Assembly (NCBI RefSeq): GCF_018156225.1 | Contig: NZ_JAGTAR010000001.1 | Span: 1-64,000, forward strand | Source of the DNA: Carboxylicivirga sediminis | GTDB lineage: Bacteria; Bacteroidota; Bacteroidia; Bacteroidales; Marinilabiliaceae | Reading direction: 5' to 3' | Length of the DNA: 64,000 nt | Shown: piece after piece, positions 45,563-55,317 of the stretch | How the letters are laid out: every line of letters begins with the position of its first letter | Numbering within the stretch: the first letter of the stretch is position 1 | Notes under the pieces: generated by a model | The model's database searches: none | Told to the model about the DNA's origin: nothing | What the model saw: the letters and a program-made list of their open reading frames with translations, nothing else | Position numbers and translations under genes: made by a program

Positions 45563-45952
45563 TTATTCAACCTCTAAAAAGGTTTTAATGCCACCCAGGT
45601 AATAGTCATTCCACCCCTCTACAATATCCTCAAAAGCTTCTTCTGGAATATTGGTATGCAGCAAATCAATTTGCACCTTGCCGCCTCCCTGAGGAAAGAA
45701 TTTAATAGTAACTATGGATGGTTCATTCTGCTCTCCAAAATACCACTCCTGCACTATTTTCTTCTCTTCTTCAACTTCTAAAACACGTCCAACAATATCA
45801 CCCTCCCAAAGCGAAAACTCCGATCCGGCCTCACTACTCATCACTGCCGGATAACCACTCCAAAGCTCGATTGTAAACGGATTGATAAATGCTGCAAAAG
45901 CATCTTCCATTTCGGCCTTGACTTTAATACGTGTCTTGAAATCTTTATACAT
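45563..45952 (-). CDS. SRPBCC/AHSA1-like protein
   Basis: The protein is 129 residues from MYKDFKTRIKVKAEME; an in-frame ATG 27 codons upstream gives an unlikely hydrophobic extension. The pattern AFINPFTIELWSGYPAVMSS, FSLWEGDIVGRVLEVEEEKK, IVQEWYFGE and a C-terminal helix (FEDIVEGWNDYYLGGIKTFL) fits the START/AHSA1 helix-grip fold. The fold binds hydrophobic ligands or, in Aha1, the Hsp90 chaperone; the role here is unknown. It is downstream of the EFR1-type gene on the same strand by about 100 bases. Confidence 0.8.
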   Translation of the reverse strand: MYKDFKTRIKVKAEMEDAFAAFINPFTIELWSGYPAVMSSEAGSEFSLWEGDIVGRVLEVEEEKKIVQEWYFGEQNEPSIVTIKFFPQGGGKVQIDLLHTNIPEEAFEDIVEGWNDYYLGGIKTFLEVE

Positions 45953-46054
45953 GGCATCAAATTTTAGACAAAGGAACGCAAAAATGTTGAACCAATGCAT
46001 GGCATAATTGTCAATTTTGAGACGGAAGATCACATCGATCTCCCAACCAGCGCC

Positions 46055-46852
46055 TTACAAAGGGATAAATACTTCCACCTCTTTACGTTCCTGACTTTGT
46101 TCTTCAAAGCGCTTGCGAGCCATGTAATATAATAAACCACTGAATTTACGGGCATTATACGAACACATTTCGACACATCGAGCACAGGCGATACATGCCT
46201 TTTTATTGGTTTTCTTAGGATTATTCTCATCGATAGCTCCTACCGGACACAAACGGGCACAAGCTCCACAAAAATTGCAATTTGAATTAGCTCTGGCTGC
46301 AACCGGCACTTCACCTATCGCCTGGTTGGGATGATGCCCTTTTATCCTTGGCTTGCCATCAGTGGTAAGTCTGGCATGCTTAACGCTTTGCTTACCAAAC
46401 TGCCGGGCTTTATCAAGGTCTTTCTTATCAGGACGTCCCTTAGCTACCTCCTGAAAAATCGAATGCCGCGCCACAAAAGCACCAGAACTGATTGGTATAA
46501 AACCACCATCACTGCATATCTGCACCAGCTCATCCAAGGTATATTGATAATCATTATTCCCATAAACGCAGGTAATCACAGCTCTAGCTCCATTTCCGTT
46601 GATCTGCTTAAGGTATTGGCGCGCCAATTCAGGTACCCTGCCAGAGTATGCTGGAACTCCGACAACCGCCACATCCTCAGGGGCAATACTAATTTCCTTC
46701 TGAATGCCTTGCGTAATATCATAACTAACAACCTGTCCCGGTATTCCGGAGGCAATGGCTTCAACTACTTTTTTGGTAGATCTGGCCGGACTGAAAAAAA
46801 TAGCATGCACTTTTCGGCTATGATGTATTTCAGGTGTTGATGGCTGCAACAT
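46055..46852 (-). CDS. EFR1-type flavodoxin/ferredoxin fusion
   Basis: This 265-residue protein joins an N-terminal flavodoxin-like domain (about 13-160; IFFSPARSTKKVVEAIASGI at the phosphate loop, VVGVPAYSGRVPE) to a C-terminal pair of 4Fe-4S clusters: CNFCGACARLCPVGAI (about 192-207) and ACIACARCVEMCSYNAR (about 218-234). Such proteins carry electrons between flavin and iron-sulphur partners in anaerobes. The natural partner is not visible nearby. It fits the anaerobic metabolism suggested by the 2-oxoacid oxidoreductase and hydE genes. Confidence 0.92.
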   Translation of the reverse strand: MLQPSTPEIHHSRKVHAIFFSPARSTKKVVEAIASGIPGQVVSYDITQGIQKEISIAPEDVAVVGVPAYSGRVPELARQYLKQINGNGARAVITCVYGNNDYQYTLDELVQICSDGGFIPISSGAFVARHSIFQEVAKGRPDKKDLDKARQFGKQSVKHARLTTDGKPRIKGHHPNQAIGEVPVAARANSNCNFCGACARLCPVGAIDENNPKKTNKKACIACARCVEMCSYNARKFSGLLYYMARKRFEEQSQERKEVEVFIPL

Positions 46853-47002
46853 GGTACAATTAGCGCTTCTGTTTTAACTAGATATTAATGTAATCAAGGC
46901 TGTTGTGCCTATTATTTTCGTTGCAAAATTATTGAATGCCAATACGCTAAAAATTGACTAAAATCACTTTGGTGAATGTTGCAAAACACATTTTTTACAC
47001 AA

Positions 47003-47040
47003 AAAGAACTTGCAACAGTCAGAAGCGTTACAAGTTCTTT
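47003..47040 (-). terminator. terminator downstream of the 47066 gene
   Basis: AAAGAACTTG and CAAGTTCTTT form a perfect 10-base stem; on the minus strand a T-run follows. Confidence 0.85.
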
Positions 47041-47065
47041 GTCCAAGCCATTTCTGATAGTACAT

Positions 47066-47437
47066 TTATATGCCCAAAGCTTTAATTAAATCGGCTACTC
47101 TGTAAAAATGAATATTGGATATATCCTGCATCTTTCCCCTTAGCACCTCATGATCGAGGTAATATTGATGGGCTGGTGTTATAGGAAAATCTTTATTATA
47201 AAACTGCAGTTCATTCTCCTGTACCTTAATACGATTGAACAGCTTATTAAGTTGATCAGTATGTTCATCAAGCACCATCAATTCCACGGTATTCAACTCC
47301 GAAATAAATTCTTCATCTTTCACTTCTTCATTCCGATTCTTCAGAATATCAATCTCATTTATAAATAGTTTCAATCGGTTCTTCCAGATCTTGTATTCAA
47401 AATCGAGATCCATTAAGTTGATGTTTCCCCCTTTCAT
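47066..47437 (-). CDS. hypothetical coiled-coil protein
   Basis: This 123-residue cytoplasmic protein consists mostly of helices. LMDLDFEYKIWKNRLKLFIN and an acidic heptad-like stretch suggest a coiled coil, followed by FPITPAHQYYLDHEVLRGKM and a C-terminal VADLIKALGI. No family is recognised. It is a single gene with its own terminator and about 150 bases before the next gene upstream (bioD ends at 47587), so it is probably independent of the biotin operon. Confidence 0.65.
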   Translation of the reverse strand: MKGGNINLMDLDFEYKIWKNRLKLFINEIDILKNRNEEVKDEEFISELNTVELMVLDEHTDQLNKLFNRIKVQENELQFYNKDFPITPAHQYYLDHEVLRGKMQDISNIHFYRVADLIKALGI

Positions 47438-47586
47438 GCCGCAAGGTTTTAATCATTAGCCTTAAAAAGTTAGCAAAAAATGAAAGAAAAAGCAGCATAA
47501 TTCAGGATAAAATTTGAAATTATCACAACAACTGACATTGAAAGAAACAATGTTGCGTTATGCTATTACAGTCACAACTGCCTTAC

Positions 47587-48270
47587 CTATTCGAACCAAC
47601 CAGGTAATTCCAATTGTAGTTCCTCTGCTGAATAATTATGAACCATTGGCACCTCGCCCCACAATGCATGAGGATAATAAGACTGAAGATAACGTCTCAA
47701 CAGCTTAGCCGAATCAGCAGTAATCTGAACCTCAGTAATGGGATAATGATTATAAATAATCCCATATACGGGGATATTACGTGCTTTCAACACCTCCAGG
47801 GTCAACAGCGTATGGTTAATCGAACCCAGTCGTCCGGAAGTGACTACTATTACAGGAAAATTGTGCTTTTGTATAAAATCTGCCACCAGCAATTCCTCAT
47901 TTATGGGCACCATCAGTCCACCTACTCCCTCAACAAGCACATTAGCATACTTTCCCTGGATGCATTCAATTGCCTTTACCAGCTCATCTTCCGATATATG
48001 TACATTTTCCATCGCTGCCGCAAGGTGTGGACTGGCCGGAAACCTGAACAAATAAGGACACGTTAAGCCATTTATATCATCCTCCATCAGCTCCATTCCC
48101 ATTAACTGACGATGCACAGCAATATCATCAGATAAATTTTCACAGCCCGTTTGCGACAGCTTCATAGTGATGACATCTTGTCCCGACTGTTTCAAATATC
48201 TTCCAAGCAAGCCTGTCACCACCGTCTTCCCGGCATCTGTATCTATAGCGGTAACAAAATAAGTTGACAT
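47587..48270 (-). CDS. bioD: dethiobiotin synthetase
   Basis: This 227-residue P-loop enzyme closes the ureido ring of dethiobiotin from diaminopelargonate, CO2 and ATP. The P-loop is VTAIDTDAGKTVVTGLLGRY (about 6-25), with conserved Thr/Lys and the later VEGVGGLMVPIN (about 114-125). Length is normal. It is the last gene of bioB-A-F-G-C-D; bioC ends 2 bases upstream, so translation is probably coupled. Confidence 0.96.
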   Translation of the reverse strand: MSTYFVTAIDTDAGKTVVTGLLGRYLKQSGQDVITMKLSQTGCENLSDDIAVHRQLMGMELMEDDINGLTCPYLFRFPASPHLAAAMENVHISEDELVKAIECIQGKYANVLVEGVGGLMVPINEELLVADFIQKHNFPVIVVTSGRLGSINHTLLTLEVLKARNIPVYGIIYNHYPITEVQITADSAKLLRRYLQSYYPHALWGEVPMVHNYSAEELQLELPGWFE

Positions 48271-48272
48271 AT

Positions 48273-49058
48273 CTATTTCTTTTTAAAAATCATTAAATAT
48301 GGGTGATAGGTTAAGGGATACCCTTTAAATTCAGCAAATTGGCCATAGGCTTCACAATATTCGTTCAATTTACGCCTGGTCCACGAGCAGGCTGAAACAC
48401 CGTTGACACCCGTGTTGCGCATATGTTTTAACACATCGACAGGCCTCTTGAACCAGAGCTGCTCGTGCCACTCTATAAAATCGATCAACTCAAAATATTT
48501 ACTTGCTGCTGAAATTATCTGCTCCTTTGTTTTATAATTGATGCCATTGCCCGTAGTAGCTTTTATCTCACGGTAGTTATCAGGTCCAAATGACGACATT
48601 ACCAAAAAACCTTTCGGCTTCAGTAGATCAGATAGTTTATGAAGAAATGACTCTATTTGGTTAATCCACTGAATGGTGGCCCCCGACCAAATGCTATTCA
48701 GAGCATCAGGAAAATCAGTACACTCTGCATCACCCGCTATAAACTGTTGCCTGACAACATTCCCTTTCAGCATCCCCTGAATCACCCCTTCCACATTATT
48801 AACCAAATCGTTGGATATATAGTCAACTACAGAGAAATGACAAAGTAATTGCCGGGTTAATATTCCTGTGCCACATCCAAACTCCAATACTCGCTCCTGT
48901 TTGGCTGGCAAATAATTCCTGGCCATATCAACCAGGCGAAGGGCCATCTCTTGTTGTACCTTGGCATGCGCACAATAGGTTGATACAGCCGATTCGAAGC
49001 GCTTCTTCAGTAATAATTTATCAACCCGGGGTTCTACCTGCAATAACTCACTCATCAT
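48273..49058 (-). CDS. bioC: malonyl-ACP O-methyltransferase
   Basis: This 261-residue SAM-dependent methyltransferase has the glycine-rich motif I VLEFGCGTGILTRQLL (about 57-72) and the N-terminal KKRFESAVSTYCAHAKVQ that marks BioC. It caps malonyl-ACP as a methyl ester so the fatty acid machinery can build pimeloyl-ACP. It overlaps bioG by 4 bases and sits between bioG and bioD. Confidence 0.95.
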   Translation of the reverse strand: MMSELLQVEPRVDKLLLKKRFESAVSTYCAHAKVQQEMALRLVDMARNYLPAKQERVLEFGCGTGILTRQLLCHFSVVDYISNDLVNNVEGVIQGMLKGNVVRQQFIAGDAECTDFPDALNSIWSGATIQWINQIESFLHKLSDLLKPKGFLVMSSFGPDNYREIKATTGNGINYKTKEQIISAASKYFELIDFIEWHEQLWFKRPVDVLKHMRNTGVNGVSACSWTRRKLNEYCEAYGQFAEFKGYPLTYHPYLMIFKKK

Positions 49059-49732
49059 AGCTTTATTAAATGGATTAGTTCTTCCCAGTTATCGAATCCG
49101 TAAAAGCAGAAATGTCCGTGATTCAGTTCAATGATGTCTGCTTTTCCTTCCCAGTAATGATACTGATTAGCAGTTGGAAATATTAAATCACTTCTACTAA
49201 TTAGCGCTGTATCATAAAAATCATCCTTCATCACTTGAACCTTAAAATGCTGCATCAGGAGTAATAGCTCATTTCTAACCTCATCAAAAGGGCGAAATGG
49301 CTTGTTCTGATTAAAGCACTCCCATTGTTCTTGCTCTGAAAACATTCGACGCTGGAACTTCTCCAGGTTTCTGTCGTTGAGCCCCGATAAGGTACCCATA
49401 GCAATTGGCGCCGGAATGCCAAAATACTTATCAACAGGCTTTACTGTGCCATTAACTGCAATTGTGCGAGTCAGCATGTTCTTAAGCGGATAAAGCGCCG
49501 ACTGTGCTACCCAAACACCAAATGACCAGGCAATTACAGATACTGTTTTATATAGATGGATGGATTCTATTACTTGCTTTGGTAAGGTTAAATCACGATA
49601 ATCATATACCATTAATACATCACTGTCATCTGAACCTATAGTTTTAAAGGGTTGTTCATCGCAACTCCAACCATTAAAAAACAGAATTAGCCTTTTTGAA
49701 TCACATTTATGTAACCATTTATATTCCATCAC
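49055..49732 (-). CDS. bioG: pimeloyl-ACP methyl ester esterase, BioG type (DUF452)
   Basis: This 225-residue alpha/beta hydrolase has RLILFFNGWSCDEQPF (about 14-29), a nucleophile elbow VIAWSFGVW (about 66-74, Ser in WSFG) and a C-terminal ELNHGHFCFYG with the likely catalytic His. BioG replaces BioH in many bacteria and hydrolyses the methyl ester of pimeloyl-ACP, ending chain growth. It overlaps both bioF (4 bases) and bioC (4 bases). Confidence 0.93.
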   Translation of the reverse strand: MMEYKWLHKCDSKRLILFFNGWSCDEQPFKTIGSDDSDVLMVYDYRDLTLPKQVIESIHLYKTVSVIAWSFGVWVAQSALYPLKNMLTRTIAVNGTVKPVDKYFGIPAPIAMGTLSGLNDRNLEKFQRRMFSEQEQWECFNQNKPFRPFDEVRNELLLLMQHFKVQVMKDDFYDTALISRSDLIFPTANQYHYWEGKADIIELNHGHFCFYGFDNWEELIHLIKL

Positions 49733-50883
49733 TCGTTGTTATTTGGTATGTATTGTAACATCCGCTCAATATCGGCCTGCTGCATATCTGATGTTAATGA
49801 AATCCGTAGTCGTGCTGTATTAACCGGCACGGTTGGCGGGCGAATAGGAAAAACCAGGTAACCTTGTTTTTGTAGATGCTCAGATAACTGTACAGCCACA
49901 TCATTGGCCCCCAGAAAAACAGGCATTATATGGCTCTGGTGCACCGGATAGCCTTTACTGAACAGGGCCTTATACATAAACTCCGTCAAAGCCTCCAGCC
50001 GCTTGCGTTCTTCAGCAAAATCAGCCATTTGCTCAGTGACAAATTTCGTCCATGCCATATTAACGGGTGGTAAAGCGGTTGTGTAAATTAGGGTGCGCGA
50101 CTTGTTTACCAATAAGCGCTTAATGGTAGTGTTTACAATTGCAAATGCCCCAACTGAAGCATAAGCTTTCCCGAGGGTGCCCACAATAATATCGATACGA
50201 TTGATTACCTGCTGTACTTCGCATAGTCCCAAACCTTTATCACCCAACACTCCCACAGCATGGGCTTCATCAACATACAAAATACAGCCGTATTGCTCCT
50301 TAATTGCTACAAGTTGCTCCAGATCTGCCGCATCACCATCCATACTAAACACCGACTCGGTGACAATAAAAACCCGTTGATAAAAATGCCTCCGCCTATT
50401 CAAGATGGAAGAAAGTTGCTCGTAATCAAGATGACGGTAACGAACATGTTCTGCATCACTCAAGCGAATACCATCAATGATGCTGGCATGACATAATTTA
50501 TCAGACAGTATCAAATCCTTCTTTTCAGTTAAAGCCGGTAAGATGCCCGTGTTGGCATGATAACCGCTGTTGTAAAACAATGCTGCCTCAGCCATATAAT
50601 TGCACCTTAACAAATCCTCCACGTCATCATACAGCGTAGTATTACCTGTAAGCAAACGCGAAGATGAGGCTCCCAGCTGCCATGTTCCGGCTTCAACCTG
50701 TTGCTTATAGAATGTTTCTCGCAACTGTGCATTATTGGCCAATCCGAGATAATCATTGGATGTGAGGTTGAGCAATTGCTTATTGTTGTAACGACAATAG
50801 GCACCATGCAAGGACTCAACAGCCCTTAACTTGCGCAGCAATCCGGCGGATTCAATCCCAGCCAGTTGTTCATCATAAGTCAT
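49729..50883 (-). CDS. bioF: 8-amino-7-oxononanoate synthase
   Basis: The protein is 384 residues from MTYDEQLAG; an in-frame extension of 14 codons lies inside bioA and is rejected. It is a PLP-dependent alpha-oxoamine synthase with [11 protein letters not shown] (about 40-50), [12 protein letters not shown] (about 102-113), [12 protein letters not shown] (about 205-216) and the PLP lysine in [12 protein letters not shown] (about 236-247). It condenses pimeloyl-ACP with alanine. Its ATG overlaps the bioA stop (ATGA). Confidence 0.95.
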   Translation of the reverse strand: MTYDEQLAGIESAGLLRKLRAVESLHGAYCRYNNKQLLNLTSNDYLGLANNAQLRETFYKQQVEAGTWQLGASSSRLLTGNTTLYDDVEDLLRCNYMAEAALFYNSGYHANTGILPALTEKKDLILSDKLCHASIIDGIRLSDAEHVRYRHLDYEQLSSILNRRRHFYQRVFIVTESVFSMDGDAADLEQLVAIKEQYGCILYVDEAHAVGVLGDKGLGLCEVQQVINRIDIIVGTLGKAYASVGAFAIVNTTIKRLLVNKSRTLIYTTALPPVNMAWTKFVTEQMADFAEERKRLEALTEFMYKALFSKGYPVHQSHIMPVFLGANDVAVQLSEHLQKQGYLVFPIRPPTVPVNTARLRISLTSDMQQADIERMLQYIPNNNE

Positions 50884-52181
50884 TTTACGCCCTCCTCTTT
50901 TATAACCTGATAAACAGCTGCACATAACTTATTCAGCTCATCATCACGAATAATGAAAGGTGGCATCAGGTACACATTTCGTCCAAACGGACGCACCCAA
51001 ACACCCAACTCAACAAAACGCTTCTGTACAATGGCCATATCAACCGGCTGCTCCAGTTCAACCACACCAATTGCGCCAAGACAACGTACATCTTTGACAT
51101 TGGATAATTGCTTACAAACACTCAGTCCTTTTAGCAATTCAGCTTCAATGTGTTGTACTTGTTCTTGCCAACCTGATTTCAACAACAAATCAATACTGGC
51201 ATTGGCCACTGCACAAGCCAATGGATTACCCATGAAAGTTGGCCCGTGCATAAATACCCCCGGCTGACCATTACTAATAGTTTCAGCCAATTGACTTGTA
51301 GCTAAAGTCGCTGCAAAACTCATGTAGCCTCCTGTAATGGCCTTACCCAGGCACATTATATCGGGCTCAATACCTGCATGCTCGCAAGCAAAAAGTTTAC
51401 CTGTACGTCCAAATCCGGTTGCAATCTCATCAGCTATTAAAAGCACATTGTAACGTGTACACAAGGTCCTCAATTCGCGCAGGTAATCGGCAGAATAAAA
51501 CCACATACCTCCGGCCCCCTGAACGATTGGTTCAAGTATAACCGCAGCTATTTCGCTTTGGTGTTTTTTTAATATTGCATGTATCGCATCTATACCTGTC
51601 TGAATATCAGATTCACCAAATCGACACCTTGGCTGATCGGCAAAGAAATGTACCGGCAAAGCCTTACTGAAAATGTGATGCATACCAGTTTCAGGATCGC
51701 ATACCGACATGGCATTCCAGGTATCACCATGGTAACCGGAACGAATGGTAGCAAATTTTGATTTCTCACTTTTCCCTTGTGCAATCCAATACTGAAGGGC
51801 CATCTTCATAGCCACCTCAACTGCAACTGAACCTGAATCACAAAAAAACACCTTCTGCAAAGATGATGGAGTTAGCTCGATCAATCGAGAGGCAAGCTCA
51901 ACAGCCGGTTCGTGTGTTAAGCCGCCAAACATTATGTGCGACATGCTTTTCATCTGCTTTTGAACAGCCGCATTTAACACTGGATGATTATAGCCATGAA
52001 CAGCCGCCCACCATGATGACATACCATCTGTAAGTTCGCGGCCATCCTTCAGGTAGATAGTGCAGGCTTCAGCACGATCCACCGGATAAACAGGCAACGG
52101 ATTGACCATGGAAGTATATGGATGCCACACATGTTTGTGGTCAACATCTATCAACTGATTTATATTCATTTCAAATGCCAT
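50880..52181 (-). CDS. bioA: adenosylmethionine--8-amino-7-oxononanoate transaminase
   Basis: This 433-residue class III PLP aminotransferase has [20 protein letters not shown] (about 17-36), [15 protein letters not shown] (about 54-68), [40 protein letters not shown] and the PLP lysine in [11 protein letters not shown]. It makes diaminopelargonate using SAM as the amino donor. It overlaps the end of bioB by one base and bioF by 4 bases. Confidence 0.96.
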   Translation of the reverse strand: MAFEMNINQLIDVDHKHVWHPYTSMVNPLPVYPVDRAEACTIYLKDGRELTDGMSSWWAAVHGYNHPVLNAAVQKQMKSMSHIMFGGLTHEPAVELASRLIELTPSSLQKVFFCDSGSVAVEVAMKMALQYWIAQGKSEKSKFATIRSGYHGDTWNAMSVCDPETGMHHIFSKALPVHFFADQPRCRFGESDIQTGIDAIHAILKKHQSEIAAVILEPIVQGAGGMWFYSADYLRELRTLCTRYNVLLIADEIATGFGRTGKLFACEHAGIEPDIMCLGKAITGGYMSFAATLATSQLAETISNGQPGVFMHGPTFMGNPLACAVANASIDLLLKSGWQEQVQHIEAELLKGLSVCKQLSNVKDVRCLGAIGVVELEQPVDMAIVQKRFVELGVWVRPFGRNVYLMPPFIIRDDELNKLCAAVYQVIKEEGVK

Positions 52182-53179
52182 TAAGCTTTACAGCATGTAT
52201 TTTCTTCTAGCAGCTCATGATCAAGCTTAAAACCAGCACCCGTGAAGGCTTCTTTATCCTGGTTGATATTGGTTCCTACTGTTGTTAAATAGTCACCTAC
52301 CAATGCCGCACTCACGCCTGCTTTTAAGGCTTTGTTCTGGATATGACTAATCAGGTTACGGCCACCTGCCAAGCGGATGTTAGCCTTCGGATTAATAAAG
52401 CGGAAGAGTGCAAAAGTAGTCAGTACCTCCTCATCGGACAAAGGTTCAGCGGCAGCTAACTGGGTTCCTTCCACGGGCATCAGCACATTTAGCGGAATGG
52501 ACTCAATCTCCAATTCAGATAAGGTAAACGCCATCTCGATGCGCTGTTCCATCGTTTCGCCCATGCCAATGATTCCGCCCGAACAAATACCCATACCTGC
52601 CGAACGAGCCGCCTTTATGGTACGAATCTTTTCCTCCATGGTATGTGAGGTACACACCTGTTTAAAGTATGAAGGAGCCGTTTCAATATTGCAATGATAA
52701 TGGCCCACACCAGCTTCTCTCAACTTATCCAGCTGCGAACGGTTTAACAAGCCCATAGACGCGCAGAGGTGAATCGGCGTTTTACGCTGGATGCTTTTAT
52801 AAACACCACACAATTTATCAAGGTTACCGTTGGAAATAGCTCTTCCACTGGTTACCAGCGAGAAACGATAAACCCCTTTGCTGGCATTCTCATCGGCCAG
52901 CTGCTCGGCTTCCTTTAAGTCAACCAGTTCATACTCCTCCACATTGGTATTATGAAACATGGATTGTGAGCACCATTTACAGTTTTGCGTACACTTGCCC
53001 GACTTTGCATTCATAATGGAGCACATCTCCATAAAATCGCCTTTATAATGACGACGAAGTTCATCGGCTGCTTCATAAAGTTCCTCTTTGTTCTCCAAAC
53101 TGATTAAATCCAATGCCTCCTCCTGTGTAATAGAACCACCTTCCAGAATCCGTTCCTTAATTTCTTGTACCATATGCAT
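52181..53179 (-). CDS. bioB: biotin synthase
   Basis: The protein is 332 residues from the ATG at 53179 (the ATG at 53173 is equally possible). It is a radical SAM enzyme that inserts sulphur into dethiobiotin. The 4Fe-4S cysteines are in [15 protein letters not shown] (about 60-74). [20 protein letters not shown] and [18 protein letters not shown] are family motifs, and [10 protein letters not shown] carries the arginine of the second cluster site. It is the first gene of the bio operon. The start codon follows a hairpin plus T-run directly. Confidence 0.96.
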   Translation of the reverse strand: MHMVQEIKERILEGGSITQEEALDLISLENKEELYEAADELRRHYKGDFMEMCSIMNAKSGKCTQNCKWCSQSMFHNTNVEEYELVDLKEAEQLADENASKGVYRFSLVTSGRAISNGNLDKLCGVYKSIQRKTPIHLCASMGLLNRSQLDKLREAGVGHYHCNIETAPSYFKQVCTSHTMEEKIRTIKAARSAGMGICSGGIIGMGETMEQRIEMAFTLSELEIESIPLNVLMPVEGTQLAAAEPLSDEEVLTTFALFRFINPKANIRLAGGRNLISHIQNKALKAGVSAALVGDYLTTVGTNINQDKEAFTGAGFKLDHELLEENTCCKA

Positions 53180-53220
53180 AAAATAAAAAACCGCCAACAA
53201 GGATTTCCCCTGCTGACGGT
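53180..53220 (-). terminator. terminator/attenuator-like hairpin directly before bioB
   Basis: On the minus strand ACCGTCAGCA (53220-53211) pairs with TGTTGGCGGT (53199-53190) with two G-U pairs. An inner AGGGG/TCCTT part and TTTTTTATTTT (53190-53180) follow. The bioB ATG begins at 53179, immediately after the T-run. Confidence 0.7.
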
Positions 53221-53222
53221 TA

Positions 53223-53525
53223 TTAATAATGTTCGTTTATTGTGACATCACATGCTACAGCATCATTAGCTAATACTAATACCTGTAACACATCCTCATT
53301 TATCTCATTTATTGTTTCATCATCATCCTGCTCCAGTCTTAATGCATGCAGAAGCTCTGTTTCAACATGTAACACAACCTGACCAATCCATTGTACCAGG
53401 TCGACAGACAGCCGGCCAATATGCACAACATTACCCAGCGACCCAAAAATAGCATACCCTTTACGGCTCCACTTTTTGAATACGCAAATGACTGATTTTT
53501 TCTTATAACCGGATAAAGAATTCAC
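53223..53525 (-). CDS. small conserved-looking protein upstream of bioB
   Basis: This 100-residue protein has a basic N-terminus (KKKSVICVFKKWSRKGYAIF) followed by GSLGNVVHIGRLSVDLV and an acidic C-terminal half (RLEQDDDETINEINEDVLQV). Short proteins with a similar N-terminal part sit near bioB in other Bacteroidota (recalled, not checked). The function is unknown. It has the same orientation as the bio operon and ends 3 bases before the attenuator-like hairpin, so it probably heads the transcript that continues into bioB. Confidence 0.55.
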   Translation of the reverse strand: MNSLSGYKKKSVICVFKKWSRKGYAIFGSLGNVVHIGRLSVDLVQWIGQVVLHVETELLHALRLEQDDDETINEINEDVLQVLVLANDAVACDVTINEHY

Positions 53526-53835
53526 GACGCAAATCTAACAGATATTTTTTATTTCATGCAAAATGCCCTGTTGCTATGCAACATATATGCCCCAAACTTC
53601 CGCAAGGTTTTTATTTACGAAGAACAAAAAATTAGACCAGTTGGTCTTTGGCTACTTTTATTTATTTACAGATAATTGCACCCTCTTAATTTACTATAAT
53701 ATCCTATTCCATGCTGATAAACAACCATTTAGAACAAAAACAAATAAGGCTAGAAGCCGATTTAAGCAAGGCAAACTTCGTGGAAATATCTAATTTAGCT
53801 CACCTAGTACCTCAATCACATAATAAACAATCAAC
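53526..53835. promoter_or_regulatory. divergent control region with palindrome AGACCA-GT-TGGTCT
   Basis: This 310-base gap separates the bio transcript (minus) from the PurF-like gene (plus). It contains the inverted repeat AGACCAGTTGGTCT at 53634-53647, a possible operator. It is AT-rich and several TTTG and TAnT stretches could serve as promoters, but none is convincing. An open frame at 53563-53793 has no RBS or protein signature. Confidence 0.45.
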
Positions 53836-55242
53836 ATGAGTGGATTTTTTGGCAGCATTTCGAAAAGTGACTGCGTTACAGATGTCTTTTATGGGACAGA
53901 TTATCATTCACATCTGGGAACCAAACGAGCCGGATTAGCATTTTTATCACCTGAAAAAGGTTTTCAAAGGGCCATACACAGTCTTGAAGATGGCTATTTC
54001 AGAAACAAGTTTGAATCAGATATTGAAAACTTTGAAGGCACCAGCGGCATCGGTGTGATCTCTGACACAGAGGCACAGCCAATAATTGTGACCTCAAACT
54101 TAGGCCGATTTGCTGTTGCTACTGTTTCTAAAATCGTCAATATCGATGAACTGGAAGAGCGATTTATCAGGCAGCACCGCACCTTTTCAGAGACCAGTCA
54201 AAACAGCATCAATCCAACCGAGCTGGTGGCCATGCTTATTGCCGAAGGTCAAACATTTAAGGAAGGTATTGAAAATGTATTCAACAGCATCAAAGGTTCG
54301 TGTTCGATGCTGATACTAACCGAAGATGGTTTGCTGGCAGCGAGAGACAAACTGGGCCGAACACCAATTATCCTTGGAAAGAAACAAGGTGCTTATGCAG
54401 CTTCGTTTGAAACATGTGCCTTCTCTAATCTTGATTATGAAATTGATAAATACCTGGGACCTGGGGAGATTGTTAAAATCACCTGTGATGGATATGAGCA
54501 ACTTCGCCAGCCCAGTGAAAAGATGCAGGTATGTTCATTTTTGTGGGTCTATTATGGCTACCCTCCATCATTTTATGAAGGTATCAACGTTGATGAAAGT
54601 CGCTACCGTTGCGGAGCTGCTTTAGCAAAGAGCAATGGCACCGAGGCGGACTTTTGTGCTGGCATTCCTGATTCTGGCGTGGGTCATGCCATGGGCTATA
54701 GCCACGCTACAGGTATCCCATTGAAGCGACCGTACTCGAAATACACGCCTACCTGGCCCCGCAGCTTTATGCCACAAAGCCAGAAAACCCGTGACCTGGT
54801 GGCTAAAATGAAGCTACTACCCAATAAAGCATTGATAGAAGGGGGACGTGGTATATTTTTAGATGACTCTATTGTAAGAGGCACACAACTAAAAGATAAC
54901 GTACAGGACTTGCATAAAGCAGGCATTAAGGAAGTGCACGTGCGCATTGCTTGTCCGCCATTAACTTATCCTTGCGAATTTTTAAATTTCAGCCGTTCGC
55001 GTTCAAACATGGATTTAGCAACCATCAAGGCAGCCTGCAAACTCGAAGGACGTGAAGATGTTGATATGAAGGAGTATTCGGACAATAATTCGGAGAAGTA
55101 TGAAGCGATGGTGGAGGAAATTCGCCAATCACTGGACTTAACTTCCCTGAAATTCCAAAAGCTGGATGACCTGGTTGAGGCCATTGGCTTACCTAAAGAG
55201 AAATTGTGCACACATTGCTGGGATGGTTCAAGCTACTTTTAA
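53836..55242 (+). CDS. PurF-like amidotransferase/phosphoribosyltransferase without the catalytic Cys
   Basis: This 468-residue protein has the two-domain layout of amidophosphoribosyltransferase: an Ntn-type glutaminase domain (1-235) and a type I phosphoribosyltransferase domain (about 250-400) with a PRPP loop GIFLDDSIVRGTQ (about 337-349). Real PurF has a cysteine as the first mature residue (MCGI…); here it starts MSGFFGS, so the nucleophile is serine or absent. GIPDSGVGHAMGYSHATGIP and KRPYSKYTPTWPRSFMPQ are conserved. It may use free ammonia, act as a regulator, or work on another substrate. The C-terminus has LCTHCWDG. It is a single gene with a bidirectional terminator. Confidence 0.85.
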   Translation: MSGFFGSISKSDCVTDVFYGTDYHSHLGTKRAGLAFLSPEKGFQRAIHSLEDGYFRNKFESDIENFEGTSGIGVISDTEAQPIIVTSNLGRFAVATVSKIVNIDELEERFIRQHRTFSETSQNSINPTELVAMLIAEGQTFKEGIENVFNSIKGSCSMLILTEDGLLAARDKLGRTPIILGKKQGAYAASFETCAFSNLDYEIDKYLGPGEIVKITCDGYEQLRQPSEKMQVCSFLWVYYGYPPSFYEGINVDESRYRCGAALAKSNGTEADFCAGIPDSGVGHAMGYSHATGIPLKRPYSKYTPTWPRSFMPQSQKTRDLVAKMKLLPNKALIEGGRGIFLDDSIVRGTQLKDNVQDLHKAGIKEVHVRIACPPLTYPCEFLNFSRSRSNMDLATIKAACKLEGREDVDMKEYSDNNSEKYEAMVEEIRQSLDLTSLKFQKLDDLVEAIGLPKEKLCTHCWDGSSYF

Positions 55243-55264
55243 ACGATTATAAGTCACCTGATAC

Positions 55265-55298
55265 TAAAAGAGCGCTTCCAATAAGAAGCGCTCTTTTA
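55265..55298. terminator. bidirectional terminator between PurF-like and oxidoreductase genes
   Basis: TAAAAGAGCGCTTC and GAAGCGCTCTTTTA form a perfect 14-base stem with a 6-base loop, between convergent genes. Confidence 0.93.
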
Positions 55299-55317
55299 AC
55301 TTTATGAACAAGTTGGG

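Noticed and set aside
53563-53793. 76-codon frame in the bio/PurF-like divergent gap
   Set aside because: No RBS, AT-rich composition and no domain pattern; more likely control region.
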